64,000 nt of DNA from Puccinia triticina (GCF_026914185.1 NC_070561.1:5456001-5520000); one strand, 5' to 3'. Counted from the stretch's first letter, positions 1 to 11,112 are shown. The notes: generated by a model not told the origin, from the sequence alone. Made by a program: numbers and translations.

Positions 1-1602
1 AACAACTACCTGCCCAGAGACTGTTTCTAGCTCCTCCTGGATGCTTAAAGTTGGTGAGTGTTGTTATTGAGTCTTTGATTTGGAATTATGCTGGGAAAAA
101 AGGAAAAAGACTTCAAGTCTTAATTGGATTGATGATTAGTTCGACAAGGATAAAGTAGGTGAGTAAGAAGGGGAAGAATAGAGTTGTTGGCAGATAATAA
201 TGGAACAGAGTTTGTCGGAGATGCGGGGAAGATGTGTGGGAACCAATTGTTCGACATGATACCCAATGTACACGTCATATACATAAGCTGATGAATAGAC
301 TAAACAACAGATCAAATAATGTTTGAGTTCAAAACCAACACAAAAAACTATCTGCACACAGGGGTGCCATGCGGTGACAGGTGGCCGGAGTGTCTCAACC
401 TGGCCGCCTGTCACCACACGGCACCCCCGTGTGTGGATAGTTTCTTGGGGGGAGCTGGTACTGTGCACAGAGGGGGGGCCAACGTCAAGTGATGTTGAGT
501 CAACGGAAATTCCCCTGTGCAACAAATTTTCCCCGTGCTGTTTATTTTTTGCTTTTCTTTTCACCAGGTCAGATTTGATGCACTCTCCAGAGAGTGCCAT
601 ACTGTACCATTTTTCAGTAACTCTGCTGGATGCCTTTGATGAAGGTAGTGTAAGAAGTAATGAAACGTTCTGGAACTGTTCCACAACTGATCTGAAACTG
701 ATGCTGAATTCATCCATAAACCATCCAGAAGTCATTCAGAAGGCAACTGGAACTTAATCAGAATACAGATTAAACCACTAGGACACAATTACCACAATCA
801 AGTCATAATTCAATTTGAACTGTTTGTAGATTGGGATGATTTCTTGGGGTTAAATTAATATTATTCACATTCTCATGAAGGTGTTCATTGTTTTCACTTT
901 GCTCATTTTTCCCTCATGTGCGCACGTAAAAGGTTGTTACAAATTACAGGCTGGGCCTCTTTCAGATCAAAAACATGTACACCCTGGTTAGGATGATTCA
1001 AAACATCCATCTGAATTGGCATGTTTCCCTAAAAATGCAGGTATCATCTAGAATTGAGCCAAAAAACAATGAAAATAGGGTGAAAGTATGATTCAAGTCA
1101 AGCTTGGAGTTTTTGGTACCAGATTTCAGCCAGACAACCTGGCTTCTTAACACATATAAGCTTAGTTTTTTTTTTCCAATGTCTCCATGCACATGCATGT
1201 GAGCTGTTTTCCATTTTGCCAATTTAACCTTTTTGTACGCGCGTACACTGGGGTGAAAGATCACCAGAAGGGCCTTTCACAGCTCCATGACAAGTAAAAA
1301 CTGGTCAGAAAGCCATTAAAACCCCACCTTGTCACATTTATGTTGTGCAGAACCCCTCACACATAGAGAAATTGATCAACATAAATTCCCCATAAATGAT
1401 TAATATTTGGGCATCGAGTAACTATCATTTCATTATATGTTGTAATTGAGTTATCCTTAAAGAATGAAACAGTTCTATACAACATTGCATGAGGTCATGT
1501 GATAATTCCTCATGAATTATAACAGACTTCCCATTGACTTCTGAATAATTTATCAATAATTTCCTAATACGCATCTGACTGACATCAGACCCAGAATAAT
1601 AT
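1..1602. other. Gene-free flank
   Basis: I see no convincing coding region here. The longest open frames run through an inverted repeat and have no recognisable domain. The DNA is AT-rich and ends where the LTR of the first copia element begins. The only clear structure is the foldback at 341-447. Confidence 0.5.
341..447. repeat. Foldback (inverted repeat), about 107 bp
   Basis: Two near-identical arms of about 40 nt face each other around a short centre. The left arm contains CACAGGGGTGCC and GGTGACAGG; the right arm contains the reverse complements with a few transitions. The outer edges (CAAAAAACTATC and GATAGTTTCTTG) also pair. It could be a small foldback MITE or part of a larger decayed element. 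I found no clear target-site duplication. Confidence 0.7.
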
Positions 1603-2010
1603 TGTCAAGACTTGGGCGGTGCGCAAGTGCACAGGAAGCGCAAGGACCAAAACCCTAACCCCGAAAGGGGTAGCGGTGAGTCTGCATATTCCCTAGGCCC
1701 ATGCATATGCATGAGGCTCCAAGACAGTAGTTTGAAGCTAAAAGCACAAGCTCTGTTCCTCTCCTTTAGGCACGTCAGAGCCAGAAGAAGAGCCCAAGCG
1801 ACCCAAGCAAAGTGGACCCTCAAGCAGGTAAGTCACTCTTGTATAGGGCTTGTCATAGCTAGGTAGTGCCAAAGCTGATGTGTACCTAATTGTACAATAT
1901 TGCAGTAAGCTTGCACCCAACGTCAATCCAGACCTAAAAGGTTATAGCCTCAACAATCAAATATTGGACCCCTCCAGTGGAGGTAAGTCAATCGTTGCAG
2001 AAGCCTAACT
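1603..2010 (+). repeat. 5' LTR of copia element 1
   Basis: It matches 8317-8724 base for base in register, starting TGTCAAGACT and ending GCCTAACT. It contains AACCCTAACCCC followed by a short GAAAGGGG hairpin half, and internal GTAAGT words. The right edge does not end in CA, so the terminus may be mutated or a few bases off. Confidence 0.75.
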
Positions 2011-3113
2011 CTACAGCAAGGATTGGAAGCTGACTGATTGTTACACTCCTGTGTTAAACAACAGCTTCTCCGGTTCCTTAGCAGCTCGTATCCGGAGTCC
2101 TTAAGGATTAAGCTCCATTGAGTCTAAGTAAGATATCTCTTGCTGTTTAACTCTGAGTCAAACTGAGTCTGGGCACTGACATAGACATCAGTTGCTCCTA
2201 AAAGAACCTCGCTTCTTGTAGCACAATCACGTGTCTTAGCCTGAACAGCAGTTTTCCCCTTCCCCAGACTTTTCCATCTATCCTTTTGTAGAGTTGGTCT
2301 TGTATGCACTCTTAGGTACATGATTGTTTTTGTTTCTTTCTTTATATCTCCTAGTATGTTAGGATTGATTGCATACTGACTAGTGAAATGAAAACTCTTA
2401 GTCTTGTGAATTCTCACAGATTTACAGTCTCAGTAGCTGAACCATCTCATTATTGTTCACAAAACTAAGAGTGGATCAAAATGGCCGGTTCTTGTAGCAA
2501 TCCCGCTCCGGCAGCTCCTGCAGCGACTCCTGCTCCAATCAGCGACAACAGGGACACCTTTAAATGCCCAAACTTCACCGGCAAAAATTTCCTCATCTGG
2601 CAACGTAAGGTGAAGACTTACTTAGCTGTGAAAAGTCATACAAAGTGTATCAAGCAGCCGCTGCCTCCCAACGCCTCTGAAGAAGTCAAACTGCAATATG
2701 TTTGAGCTGCCGCCATCTTGGGTCAGCATATTGAAGATCACATCTACAATAACATGATCACCAACGAGAACCAGAATGACGCTTTTGCAATCTGGAAAGA
2801 GCTCAAGGGTGAATATGCCTCCTCCTCAGTCCTTGCCATCTATCATGTCTGGCGAAAGTGGGAGGAAATTCAGTACAAGGAAGACATCAATTCCTACGTC
2901 ACCAAGCTCAAAGAAACTCTTGCTGAGTTTGCCGCTATGGGATTAGACATTCCTCCTACGATCCTCAGTTGCACAATTATTGCTTGAATCTCAAGAAAGC
3001 GGCCATTGCTTATGCAAACCCTGATTAGCAACGCCAAACAACTGCCCCAGCCCAGACTGATCATAGCCAAACTCCAAGACATCACACATCATGACACCGT
3101 CAAAGCAACAATA

Positions 3114-3360
3114 GGGGGGTTCATGTTAGCCTGATTTTGGCTGCTTGTCACAGATGGTTTCAAATCTCTTGCACGCTTCCTGCATAAACTTAAAAAAAAT
3201 ACTGCATAAGCATTCCCTTCAGCAAGGCCTCCAAATGGGAGGTCTTGCTGAGAACTCTATTTATTTTCTAGAGTATCCTTGCATAGACCTGCATGAGCAG
3301 CCATCAATTTTTAACAAGGTTTTTTGACTGATTTTGAAATCAGCCTAACGTGAACCCCCC
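3114..3360. mobile_element. 247-bp MITE of Tc1/mariner type inside copia gag
   Basis: The element is flanked by TA on both sides (3112-3113 and 3361-3362). Its terminal inverted repeats are about 24 nt (left GGGGGGTTCATGTTAGCC, right end complementary with two mismatches). A TA target duplication and no coding capacity fit a Tc1/mariner-derived MITE. Removing it and one TA would bring the two gag pieces next to each other, so it inserted after the retrotransposon. Confidence 0.85.
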
Positions 3361-6300
3361 TAATGCAGCGAGATTCTACAATCACTGAGGGTACGTCAAC
3401 TGCATTAGCGACTCAGGCAACAGCGTTCAACAACGGCAATAACCAGAAAAGGCGCCGCTGGGTGAATCCACATCCTTGCTGCGACGGAAAGCACAATCCT
3501 CTCTCTGGTCATCCTGTGGAAGAATGCTGGACCCTACATCCCAGCAAATTCAAGAAGACAAAGCAAGCGGCACCGCCAACTGGCTTCATCACGACTGTCC
3601 AACAAGATTCTGAACCTCCCGTCAACATTGCTCAACCTACCTTTGGATATCTCACTGGTCCAACAGGCGAAGAAAATAGCTTAAAGATGGTGCTGGACTT
3701 GGGTGCAAGTCACCACATGCTCAATAATCTCAAAATGTTCAACACTACCACTCCTGTCCGCATCAGCATTGCCACTGGTAACAAGTGGGACCAACAGGAG
3801 CTCTTCGCGGTGGCAAAAGGGAATGCCACGTTGTGGCTCTCTAACGGGGGAACGGTGACTTTGAAGGATGCTTTATACGTTCCGAATCTCACAGCCTGAT
3901 TTCATTCGCTCAGCTCATGGAGAATTTGGCCGCCATCACCCCAGCTCCCTGCGGTTTTGAAGTGGAAACCAATAACTTAAGTGCTTTAAGCATCAGCACG
4001 GAAAATAATATCTTTGAGCTAGTCGGACTGCGCAATCTCCAAGAACAACCAATGGCAAATTTGACTGAAGCCACTGCAGCCTCAAGCATCAGTGATTTTG
4101 ACTTGTGGCACAGGAGACTGGGGCACGCTAGCAAGAAGAGAATTCAATCAATGCTTGACAAACCCATGGCCGCTGTCCCGACTAAGGCATGTGAGGCGTG
4201 CATGGAGGGCAAGATCACCAGGTTGCCATTCACCAGTCACTTCAAAGAAGCAACAGCCCCTTTGGAAGTCGTACACGCCGATCTTGTCGGCCCAATCACA
4301 CCAGCTACAAACGGTGGGGCGAGGTATTTCTTGACCTTAGTTGACCAGCACTCAGGTTACATCCATGCTGAAATTCTCAAGGCAAAAAGCAATGCGGCTT
4401 CGGCGATTACGGAATACAAAACCTTTTTTGAGAAGCAGTCAGGTCAAGTAATCAAAAATCTGGAGGTGGAGAGTTTGTCAACAAAAGTCTCAGTGAACTT
4501 CTGAAGGAAGCCGGTATCCAGCATAATGTGTCACCGCCGTACACGCCACAACACAACGGTTTTGCAGAGCGCGCGAATAGGACGATCATTGAAATGACCA
4601 GGACTCAGATGATGCAGGCAAATATGGCGCCCGAGTGGTGGGGAGAAGCGGTGAAAGCTGCTACGGCCACAACCAATTGCTTGCCCTCCCTGGCAAAAAG
4701 CCGTGCCTCTCCGATGGAGATCATGTTCCAAATCAAACCAAACATGCGCTTCTTTTGGCCTTTCGGGTGCCGTGCTTGGATTGTGAAACTAAAACAGAAT
4801 TGAGGCACTAAATTTGGCCCCATTGCGTGGGATGGCGTTCTACTTGGGTATGATAATGACTTCTCGTCATACAGGGTGTATCGGCCTCAGGACAAAGTCA
4901 TTGTAACGTCAAAGCATGCACATTTCGACGAATCCACCTTTCCGGAATGCCCGGCTCAGCACCGCAGTCTCTTTTCTTACGGCATCAATAAGCTACCGGC
5001 CTTCACGGACGACGAGCCGCTTCCATTCACCGAGGAGGAAGAGCTAGAATTTGCAAGAAGGGACGAGGAGGAGGACATACAACAGATACTCGGCAACTCG
5101 GCTCCTGGGCCGCAACTTGGAAATGATGAGCGAGAGGAAGAGGAAGGCAATCTTGAGGATCTCGTGACCGAACATCAGCAGCAAGACCCGAACCATTTTC
5201 CGCCAGCTCCTCCAACGCGCGGACGCGTGCTGAAAGTCATTGGACCTAGGCACCCAACGCTCATCACGAGTGACATTGACCCGGCTAACATTTGGAACTA
5301 CAGGAGACGTCAAATGTTTCACACAAACGTGGTCACTGATCCACAAAATCACCGTCAGGCTATGCAATCTCCCGAATCCTCGCGCTGGAGAGAGGCGGCG
5401 AACATGGACCAACACAAAGTCTGGCTGGTGCGACCTTGCCTCTCCTCATATTCGCCAATACCGGCAACGTGGGCCTTTCGAAAAAAGCTGGGTGCGGAGA
5501 ACCAGGTAACCGAGTTCAAGGCGCGAATATGTGCGCAGGGATTTCTTCAGACGCATGGTGTGAACTTTCTTGCTAGGTTTGCTCCAACCGGTCGCCCCTG
5601 CTCGCTTTGGCTGCTCATATCCTTTGCGGTGGACAACAATCTGGAAATACATCAGCTCAACGTGCGGAGTGCTTTTCTGACTTGTCCATTGGACAATGAA
5701 GTCACCTTACTGCCGCCGCCTGGGCTCGATTTTCCGCCGAATTTGGTACTAGAACTCAAGAAGGCCATCTACGGTTTGCGCCAGGCACCGCTAGTATGGT
5801 ACAACAGACCATCAACATATCTTAAATTGATTGGGTTTGCAATCTATCTGGCGGATCCCTGTGTCTTCTATTGTTGGGGCATTCCAGGCAGGGAAGACAC
5901 CTATGTCTGCCCATGTTGATGATCTGGTCTTTGTCAGCAAGCGGCCGCTTGTCTTCAAGGAAGAAATGTAGGCGGAATTCAAGATCAAGTACCTTGGCAA
6001 GGCGAAGTTCTTGTTGGGCATGAATATTGAATGGTCTGAAAACAGTGTACACATCAATCAATCTCAGTTCGTTGAACGTAAGCTTGAGGAATTTGGCTTT
6101 GACAAATTACATCCAGCTTTGTGTCCGCTAAACCCAAAAGTCTACATGAAGAAAGCAACACAGCAAGAAATCTCAGAGTTCCGCAAGACAGGGGTGAACT
6201 ATTGAGCTCTCATACACCACCAGGCCTGTTTCTGACATCCCAGACCGTTGTTGCAACGGTCTGGTTCAGCAGACATATTCCCAATGGGCCTGCATCGTCT

Positions 6301-6419
6301 ATGTCAAGCGACCCGTCGAGCATGCGGAGGTCTGACCGCTGCAACAACGGATGGAAATAATCCGTTGTGCAGACGAGTTTTCAACGCAAAGACAACATTT
6401 GGTGTCTTGATGAAGACTC

Positions 6420-6510
6420 TGACCCCAGGAATCGAACCCAGGACCTTCCTGGGGACCTAGATAGGTTGCAATTCCAGGTGTGCACTCCAACCAATTGTGC
6501 ATGGTGCTTG
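6420..6510 (-). other. tRNA-derived sequence (B-box perfect, rest degraded)
   Basis: On the minus strand GGTTCGATTCC, a perfect Pol III B-box, sits in a T-arm-like stem CTGGG/CCTGG. An A-box-like stretch about 50 nt upstream is weak. The acceptor stem does not pair. It is probably the decayed head of a SINE-like or tRNA-carrying repeat and not a functional tRNA gene. Confidence 0.4.
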
Positions 6511-7220
6511 CTGATCATTGGCACCATGCCCTGTGCCCCTTGTGATCAGAGTTTCCTTTGCGGGGACCAGCGAACACCATCCCTCGGTCCTGAGGTGTGG
6601 TGACCCCTTTTGCACGCTCGTATGGCCCGCCCGACCGATTGCAAACCGTGGTCCCACCGATAAACCAACGTTCTGGTGGGCCCAACGTTCATCAGAATGA
6701 CATGAGTGCCATATTTTAACGGAAGCCGCTGCAGGCGGCCCCTCCGAAGGCAAACCGGTGGGAGAACATTGTCCCATCGGTGAATTGCGCCCGTGGTGTA
6801 GGCTCTCTAAACTACACGGCGGACGCAAAACTCCAAAGTATCTCCGAAAGTATTTCGGAGAGCCTCCAAAGTACCCGCCAGCAGCAGCGGACGGTCAGCA
6901 CTTGGTCAAAATATCTGACGAAGTTCCTCCGAAGTAAGATTTCAATGGAACTTCGAATGTCCTTTGGAGATCCTTGGAAAACCTTCCTCCAAAGACTCTC
7001 CAAAGGACATTTGATGATCCTTTGGCAGGCCTTTGGAAAAACTTCCAAGAATTGCTACTTCAAAGCCCCTTTGAATGGCGACTTCGAAGAGGCTTCAAAA
7101 GCATTTGAACTGGCCTTCAAAGGCACTCGGAAGAGGGAGATGTCAAGGAGACTGTCCAGGTGAGCGATGCCCTTTGCCATGCATGTTGGCATCACTTGCC
7201 TCCATCAAACGGGTTGACAT

Positions 7221-7408
7221 TCAAAGGTCCTCCGGAGGTCCTCCAAAAAATAATTGGAGGGGAGGGCTCCGCCTCCGAAGATCCATCGAAGTCAGCGGCA
7301 TTCAAAGGTCCTCCGAAAAATAATTGGAGGGGAGGGCTCCGCCTCCGAAGATCCATTGAAGTCAGCGGCATTCAAAGGTCCTCCAAAGAATATTGGGAGG
7401 GGAGGGTA
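7221..7408. repeat. 70-bp tandem repeat, about 2.6 copies
   Basis: The word TAATTGGAGG recurs at 7251 and 7321 and, as TATTGGGAGG, at 7391, with the surrounding GGGCTCCGCCTCCGAAG and TTCAAAGGTCCTCC also repeated. The period is 70 bp. It lies inside the insert in copia element 1. Confidence 0.8.
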
Positions 7409-7580
7409 GAGTGAGATGTCAGAAAAATAAGGTTTTATCCGGTCCAACCCGGTGGTCGGACGGATATTTCTGTCACCTCCAAATGTCATTTGAAGTTTTT
7501 GCCCCACCTTTGGAAAATCTTTGGATTTTATTCAAAGATTATCCAAAGGACCGCGACTTCAGAGGTCCTCCAAGTTGAAA

Positions 7581-7618
7581 CCCTCACTTTGAAGGTTTTT
7601 TGGCGAAAAACCTTAAAA
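7581..7618. repeat. Hairpin at the right end of the insert
   Basis: CACTTTGAAGGTTTTT and AAAAACCTTAAAAGTG form arms that match at 15 of 16 positions around a 5-6-nt centre. It lies exactly where the copia frame resumes, so it may be part of the insert terminus. Confidence 0.65.
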
Positions 7619-8316
7619 GTGCGTCCACCGTGTATTTAAGTGTCTTGACTCGCCCTGACATTTCCTATGCTGTCAGCTCACTGTCCCAGTACCTGGAACA
7701 ACCCGGAATTCATCACTACCACGCGGCGGTGCAGGTATACAGGTATCTAGCCGGTACCAAGGATCTGGGTCTCACGTTCTTGAAAAACAGCAACAACACA
7801 CTCAAGGCTTATGTAGATGCTGATTGGGGGAATTGTCCCAATACTTGTTGATCCTCAACAGGCTTCGCTATCTTGGCGGGTTCTCACGTTCTTGCATGGA
7901 AATCATCAAAGCAAGCTACAGTCTCCTTGTCCACCACCAAAGCGGAATACAAGGTGTTATCTGATCTAGGTCAGGAGCTAGCATGGCTATAAAACTTGAA
8001 ATCAGAAGTGAAGACAAGGCCCAATCTGCAAAACGTGCAAGTCTTGGTGGACGATTGTGGTGCAATTGATCTCGCCAAAAGTGAAACATCTCAAAATAGT
8101 TTTTGCACCAAACATATGTCAATAAGATTGCACTTTGTTAGGGAACTAGTGGTCCAACAATTGATTCAGCTCAGTTACATCCGTTCCAAAGAGAATGCCG
8201 CCGACTTCCTCACCAAGCCTGTTGGGCGCATCAACATCCAAAGAGCACTCGAAACCATTGGCATCAAACCTTTGTCTTCAGTTGCTTCCAGCCTACCGGC
8301 TCAAAGCACGGCAGGC

Positions 8317-8724
8317 TGTCAAGACTCAGGTGGTGTGCAAGCACACAGGAAGCGCAAGGACCAAAACCCTAACCCCAAAAGGGGTAGCGGTGAGTTTGCA
8401 TATTCCCTAGACCCATGCATATGCATGAGGCTCCAAGACAGTAGTTTGAAGCTAAAAGCGCAAACTCTGTTCCTCTCCTTTAGCCATGTCAGAACCAGAC
8501 AAAGAGCCCAAGCAACCCAAGCAAAGCGGACCCTCAAGCAGGTAAGTCACTCTTGTATAGGGCTTGTCATAGCTAGGTAGTGCCAAAGCTGATGCGTACC
8601 TAATTGTGCAAAATTGCAGTAAGCTCGCACCCAACGCCAATCCAGACCTAAAAGGTTATAGCCTCAACAATCAAATATTGGAACCCTCCATCGGAGGTAA
8701 GTCAATTGTTGCAGAAGCCTAACT
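8317..8724 (+). repeat. 3' LTR of copia element 1
   Basis: This is the direct repeat of 1603-2010, starting TGTCAAGACT and ending GCCTAACT. The sequences on either side of the two copies do not match, which fixes the repeat edges. Confidence 0.8.
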
Positions 8725-8924
8725 TGTTGCTTGAGCAACTTGATCAATCAATGCTGCTGGTTATTAACCAAACCCTTGAAGATGTAAGGGAAATTTTGTT
8801 TCCCACCCTTCAGCGGAAGGCCCGACCATTTTTATGATGAACTTACATTGCAAACAGGTGAGATTCTCTACTGTTAAGGTCAACACTATTGTGTTTCTGT
8901 GAATCTTAACTGTTCAGGTTGATA

Positions 8925-9799
8925 TAGAGAATCTGCCGTTGGACCCGCGGCAGGTACCTGGCACCCGTTGGCAGGTACCTCCGGCACCCGGCCCGCACCC
9001 GCGCGCGGGTGCCGGGTGCGGGTACGGGTGCCTGTTTTTTGGGTAAAACGGGTGCGGCACCCGGGTACCTGCCCAGGTACCGCCCCAGCTCCCCCGGATG
9101 CGGTGGGGTTTGGGTCGTCCAGACGACGAGGCTGCTGCAGCCTCGTCGTCCGGGAGAAATCCCTTCCGGGAGACGAAGCTGTTGTAGCCTCGTCGTCCGG
9201 GAGGAATCCCTTCCGGGAGACGAGGCTGTTGTAGCCTCGTCGTCCGGGAGGAATCCCTTCCGGGAGACGAGGCTGTTGTAGCCTCGTCGTCCGGGAGGAA
9301 TCCCTTCAGGGAGGCGAGGCTGCTGTGGCCTCGTCGTCCGGAAGGGGTCCCTTGCGGACGATGAGGCTACAACAGCCTCGTCTCCCGGAATGGATCCCTT
9401 GCGGACGAGGAGGCTGTATCTCGTCGTCCGCAAGGGATCACTTGCGGACGACGAGTTCGTCCGCAAGTGAACCCTTGCGGACGAAAAGATACAGCCTCGT
9501 CGTCCGCAAGGGATCACTTGCGAGCGACGAGGCTGTTGCAGCTTCGTCGTCCGCGGATCCCTTGCGAGCGACGAGGCTGTTGTAGCGTCGTCGTCCGCGG
9601 ATCCCTTGCGGACGACAAGACTACAACAGCCTCGTCTCCCGGAAGGGATCCTTTCTGGCGCCACCCGCCGGTACACCGCCGGTACACCCGCGGCACCCGC
9701 CGGCAGGTGCCGGGTACGGGTGCGGGTGCCTATTTTTCAGGTAAAACGGGTGCGGCACCCGGGTGCCGCTGGCACCCGGGTCCAACGGCAGATTCTCTA
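8925..9799. mobile_element. Non-autonomous hAT element A with palindromic core (875 bp)
   Basis: Perfect 8-bp target duplications GGTTGATA (8917-8924 and 9800-9807) flank perfect terminal inverted repeats of 23 nt beginning TAGAGAATCTGCC. TSD length and TAGAG termini fit the hAT superfamily. The outer parts are extremely GC-rich and built of GGTACC/GGGTGCC words. The centre (about 9115-9650) is a 47-bp tandem repeat whose unit contains the perfect palindrome GACGAGGCT-n5-AGCCTCGTC. Long open frames across it are translations of the repeat and not genes. Confidence 0.85.
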
Positions 9800-9807
9800 G
9801 GTTGATA

Positions 9808-10907
9808 CACTGCCCCTCACAGGGAAAGGGTGCTAAAATTTGGGTGCATGGGCATTTCCTGGCTGTTCATTATAACCAAAAATGATTCATTAATCTGGGA
9901 CAGGTCACACTGTCTTGTATGTAGTGTGTGATATGTTGAACCACTAATTGTACAGGTCTCACTTTCATGCAGATGATGTGTAAGCAACATGGAGCAGATG
10001 TCACATGCACAGTCTGTCACTCTCATGAAATCTACATGACATAATGTCATGCAAAGCTTATGTTTCATATCATGTGCATGTCTATCATGAGTGGTGACAG
10101 GATTGTGCAACCTGCAGTGAAATCATTCAGCATTTTTGCACACAGTGTATTGAAGGGGAGAGTGGAGTATTGCATGACAGCTACTTTTTGACATTCTTCT
10201 GAAAGGATCTACACCATGGGTGAAGCGCATCGAAATTATTTCAATCGCCCACCGAAATGCTTTTGGTTGGCCCGCCTGCAAGGGCGGACCGTCCATTGAC
10301 GGTCGGCAATTCTCCAGAAAGGAAACCAGCGGTTTACTGGATGGGATTCCGAATTTATTTCGGATTGCCAACCCCATTCTGAATTGCTTTCAATGGCTAT
10401 TTGGAATGGTGACGGGTTGGCGCGGTCTGCTGAAGGCCCGAAAATGAGAGTGGGCAACTGGTCAAACAAAAGGGGAATCAAACCAGCACCATCTGGCTGA
10501 TCCACCCCACAGGAGCTGCTTGACCACTATGCTAGACACACCATGCAGTCAGGTGTGTGATTAGTGGATATAAGGCTGCATTTGTGGGGCTTGCCCGGTC
10601 GTATACGAAACTATTCCGGGGAAAATCCAGGAAAGAAACCGGAATGAGATTCCGGTCTGTTTCCTGGAATGAAGTCGAATGAATTCCGACTTCATTCCGG
10701 CGCGGACCCATCTTTTCAGGTTTGGGTTTAACCCGAATTGCGATCGGAATGATTCCGGTCCTTCGACCACACCGGAAGCATTCCGATCGCTTTTCGGTTT
10801 TTCTTGCCCTCCAGTATTTTTACTGGATTCAAACTCTAAAACTTCACCTGTGGTGTAAATGAAACCTGGGTCCATAACTGTGTTGTTTTAGGTTTGCTTG
10901 GGTGGGG
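9808..10907. other. Non-coding DNA with palindromic words and a tRNA-derived piece
   Basis: No gene is visible. From about 10200 to 10870 the sequence is packed with imperfect palindromes built on CCGGAATGATTCCGG-like words. A tRNA-derived minus-strand segment lies at 10466-10541. The texture resembles the insert in copia element 1 and may be a related repeat family. Confidence 0.5.
10466..10541 (-). other. tRNA-derived sequence with A and B boxes
   Basis: On the minus strand TAGCATAGTGG fits the A-box consensus and GGTTTGATTCC, about 45 nt later, fits the B-box. Acceptor-stem pairing is not evident, so it is more likely a SINE-like remnant than a working tRNA gene. Confidence 0.5.
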
Positions 10908-11112
10908 TGTTGAGTTGTCTGTTAGTCTGCTACTATGATGCTATGATGTATCACCACAGTATAGAGGGCTGTTGGATCTACCCATGAGGACTACCTACCA
11001 ACCAACCACCGAGCTGGCAGCCACAAGTGTCTGTAGCCCAGTTGGTAAAGCCAGCACTCTAGTATGTGTTGCAGCATAGCTGAGGTCTTGAGTTTGACTC
11101 TCACCAGACACA
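10908..11112 (+). mobile_element. Truncated LTR of the tRNA-bearing TRIM family
   Basis: The sequence matches the LTRs at 62978 and 63392 from their first base (TGTTGAGTTGTCTG) to just past the tRNA-like domain. It lacks the last ~22 nt and diverges into a G-run. There is a short extra ATGATGCT duplication near the start. A G-rich TGGGTGGGG tract directly before it could be the polypurine tract of a lost internal region. It shows the family is repeated and of mixed age. Confidence 0.8.
11027..11111 (+). other. tRNA-like domain (85 nt) in the LTR fragment
   Basis: The acceptor arms GTGTCTG and CAGACAC pair at all seven positions. An A-box-like TAGCCCAGTTGG follows at once. A CAGC-ATA-GCTG hairpin takes the place of a long variable arm, and a T-arm with loop TTTGACT precedes the 3' acceptor strand. 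Length and long variable arm are those of class II tRNAs. The anticodon stem is degenerate, so it is not a normal tRNA gene. Confidence 0.65.

Larger units (their letters stand above)
6215..7615. mobile_element. Palindrome-rich 1.4-kb insert in copia element 1
   Basis: The copia frame stops at the expected Y-x-x-L-I position (about 6214) and resumes just before YLSVLTRPD (about 7630). The DNA between them is foreign to copia. It has many short palindromes built on words such as TCCAAAG, TCCGAAG and TTCAAAGG, a perfect tRNA B-box on the minus strand (about 6431), a 70-bp tandem repeat and a terminal hairpin. I could not find clean terminal repeats or a target duplication, so its class is unknown. 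Confidence 0.5.
2481..8300 (+). pseudogene. Broken copia gag-pol polyprotein (element 1)
   Basis: This is the gag-pol frame of element 1, now in pieces. Gag starts at ATG 2481 and runs in two fragments to about 2987. A CxxGKHNP-type zinc motif is at about 3478-3530. The protease motif reads DLGASHHM instead of D[ST]GA (about 3700). GAG-pre-integrase is LWHRRLGH...CEACMEGK (about 4104-4215). Integrase starts at DLVGPITP (about 4280) and resumes after a frameshift at YTPQHNGFAERANRT (about 4540). RT motifs (FKARICAQGF, IYGLRQAP, HVDDLVF) lie at 5515-5930. After the insertion the frame resumes at VLTRPDISYAVS (about 7645), with RNase H up to ADFLTKPVG (8200-8225). Several stops and frameshifts rule out function. 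Confidence 0.85.
1603..8724 (+). mobile_element. Old Ty1/copia retrotransposon (element 1), with nested insertions
   Basis: Two direct repeats of 408 bp (1603-2010 and 8317-8724) bracket a gag-pol sequence in copia order: Gag, zinc-knuckle-like motif, protease, GAG-pre-integrase, integrase, RT, RNase H. The reading frame is broken many times. A TA-flanked MITE sits in gag and about 1.4 kb of palindrome-rich DNA sits between RT and RNase H. The LTRs differ at many sites, and the differences I checked at the left end are transitions. No 5-bp target duplication is visible. The initiator-tRNA site seen in elements 2 and 3 is absent after the 5' LTR. It is a dead, old copy. Confidence 0.85.

Noticed and set aside
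136..735. 199-aa minus-strand frame as a gene
   Set aside because: It crosses a foldback, has no domain, and the opposite strand is also open.
6215..7618. Insert in copia element 1 as a CACTA or LTR element
   Set aside because: The left edge begins CACCACC, not CACTA, and the right flank gives no 3-bp or convincing 5-bp duplication. A possible CCACC match is too weak.
1603..8724. Target-site duplication for copia element 1
   Set aside because: The flanks AATAT and TTGTT do not match, and the LTR end lacks CA. Age or rearrangement has erased it.
8906..9676. Long minus-strand frame as a 256-aa protein
   Set aside because: It is the translation of the 47-bp repeat and GC-rich termini of hAT element A, and plus-strand frames are open for the same reason.
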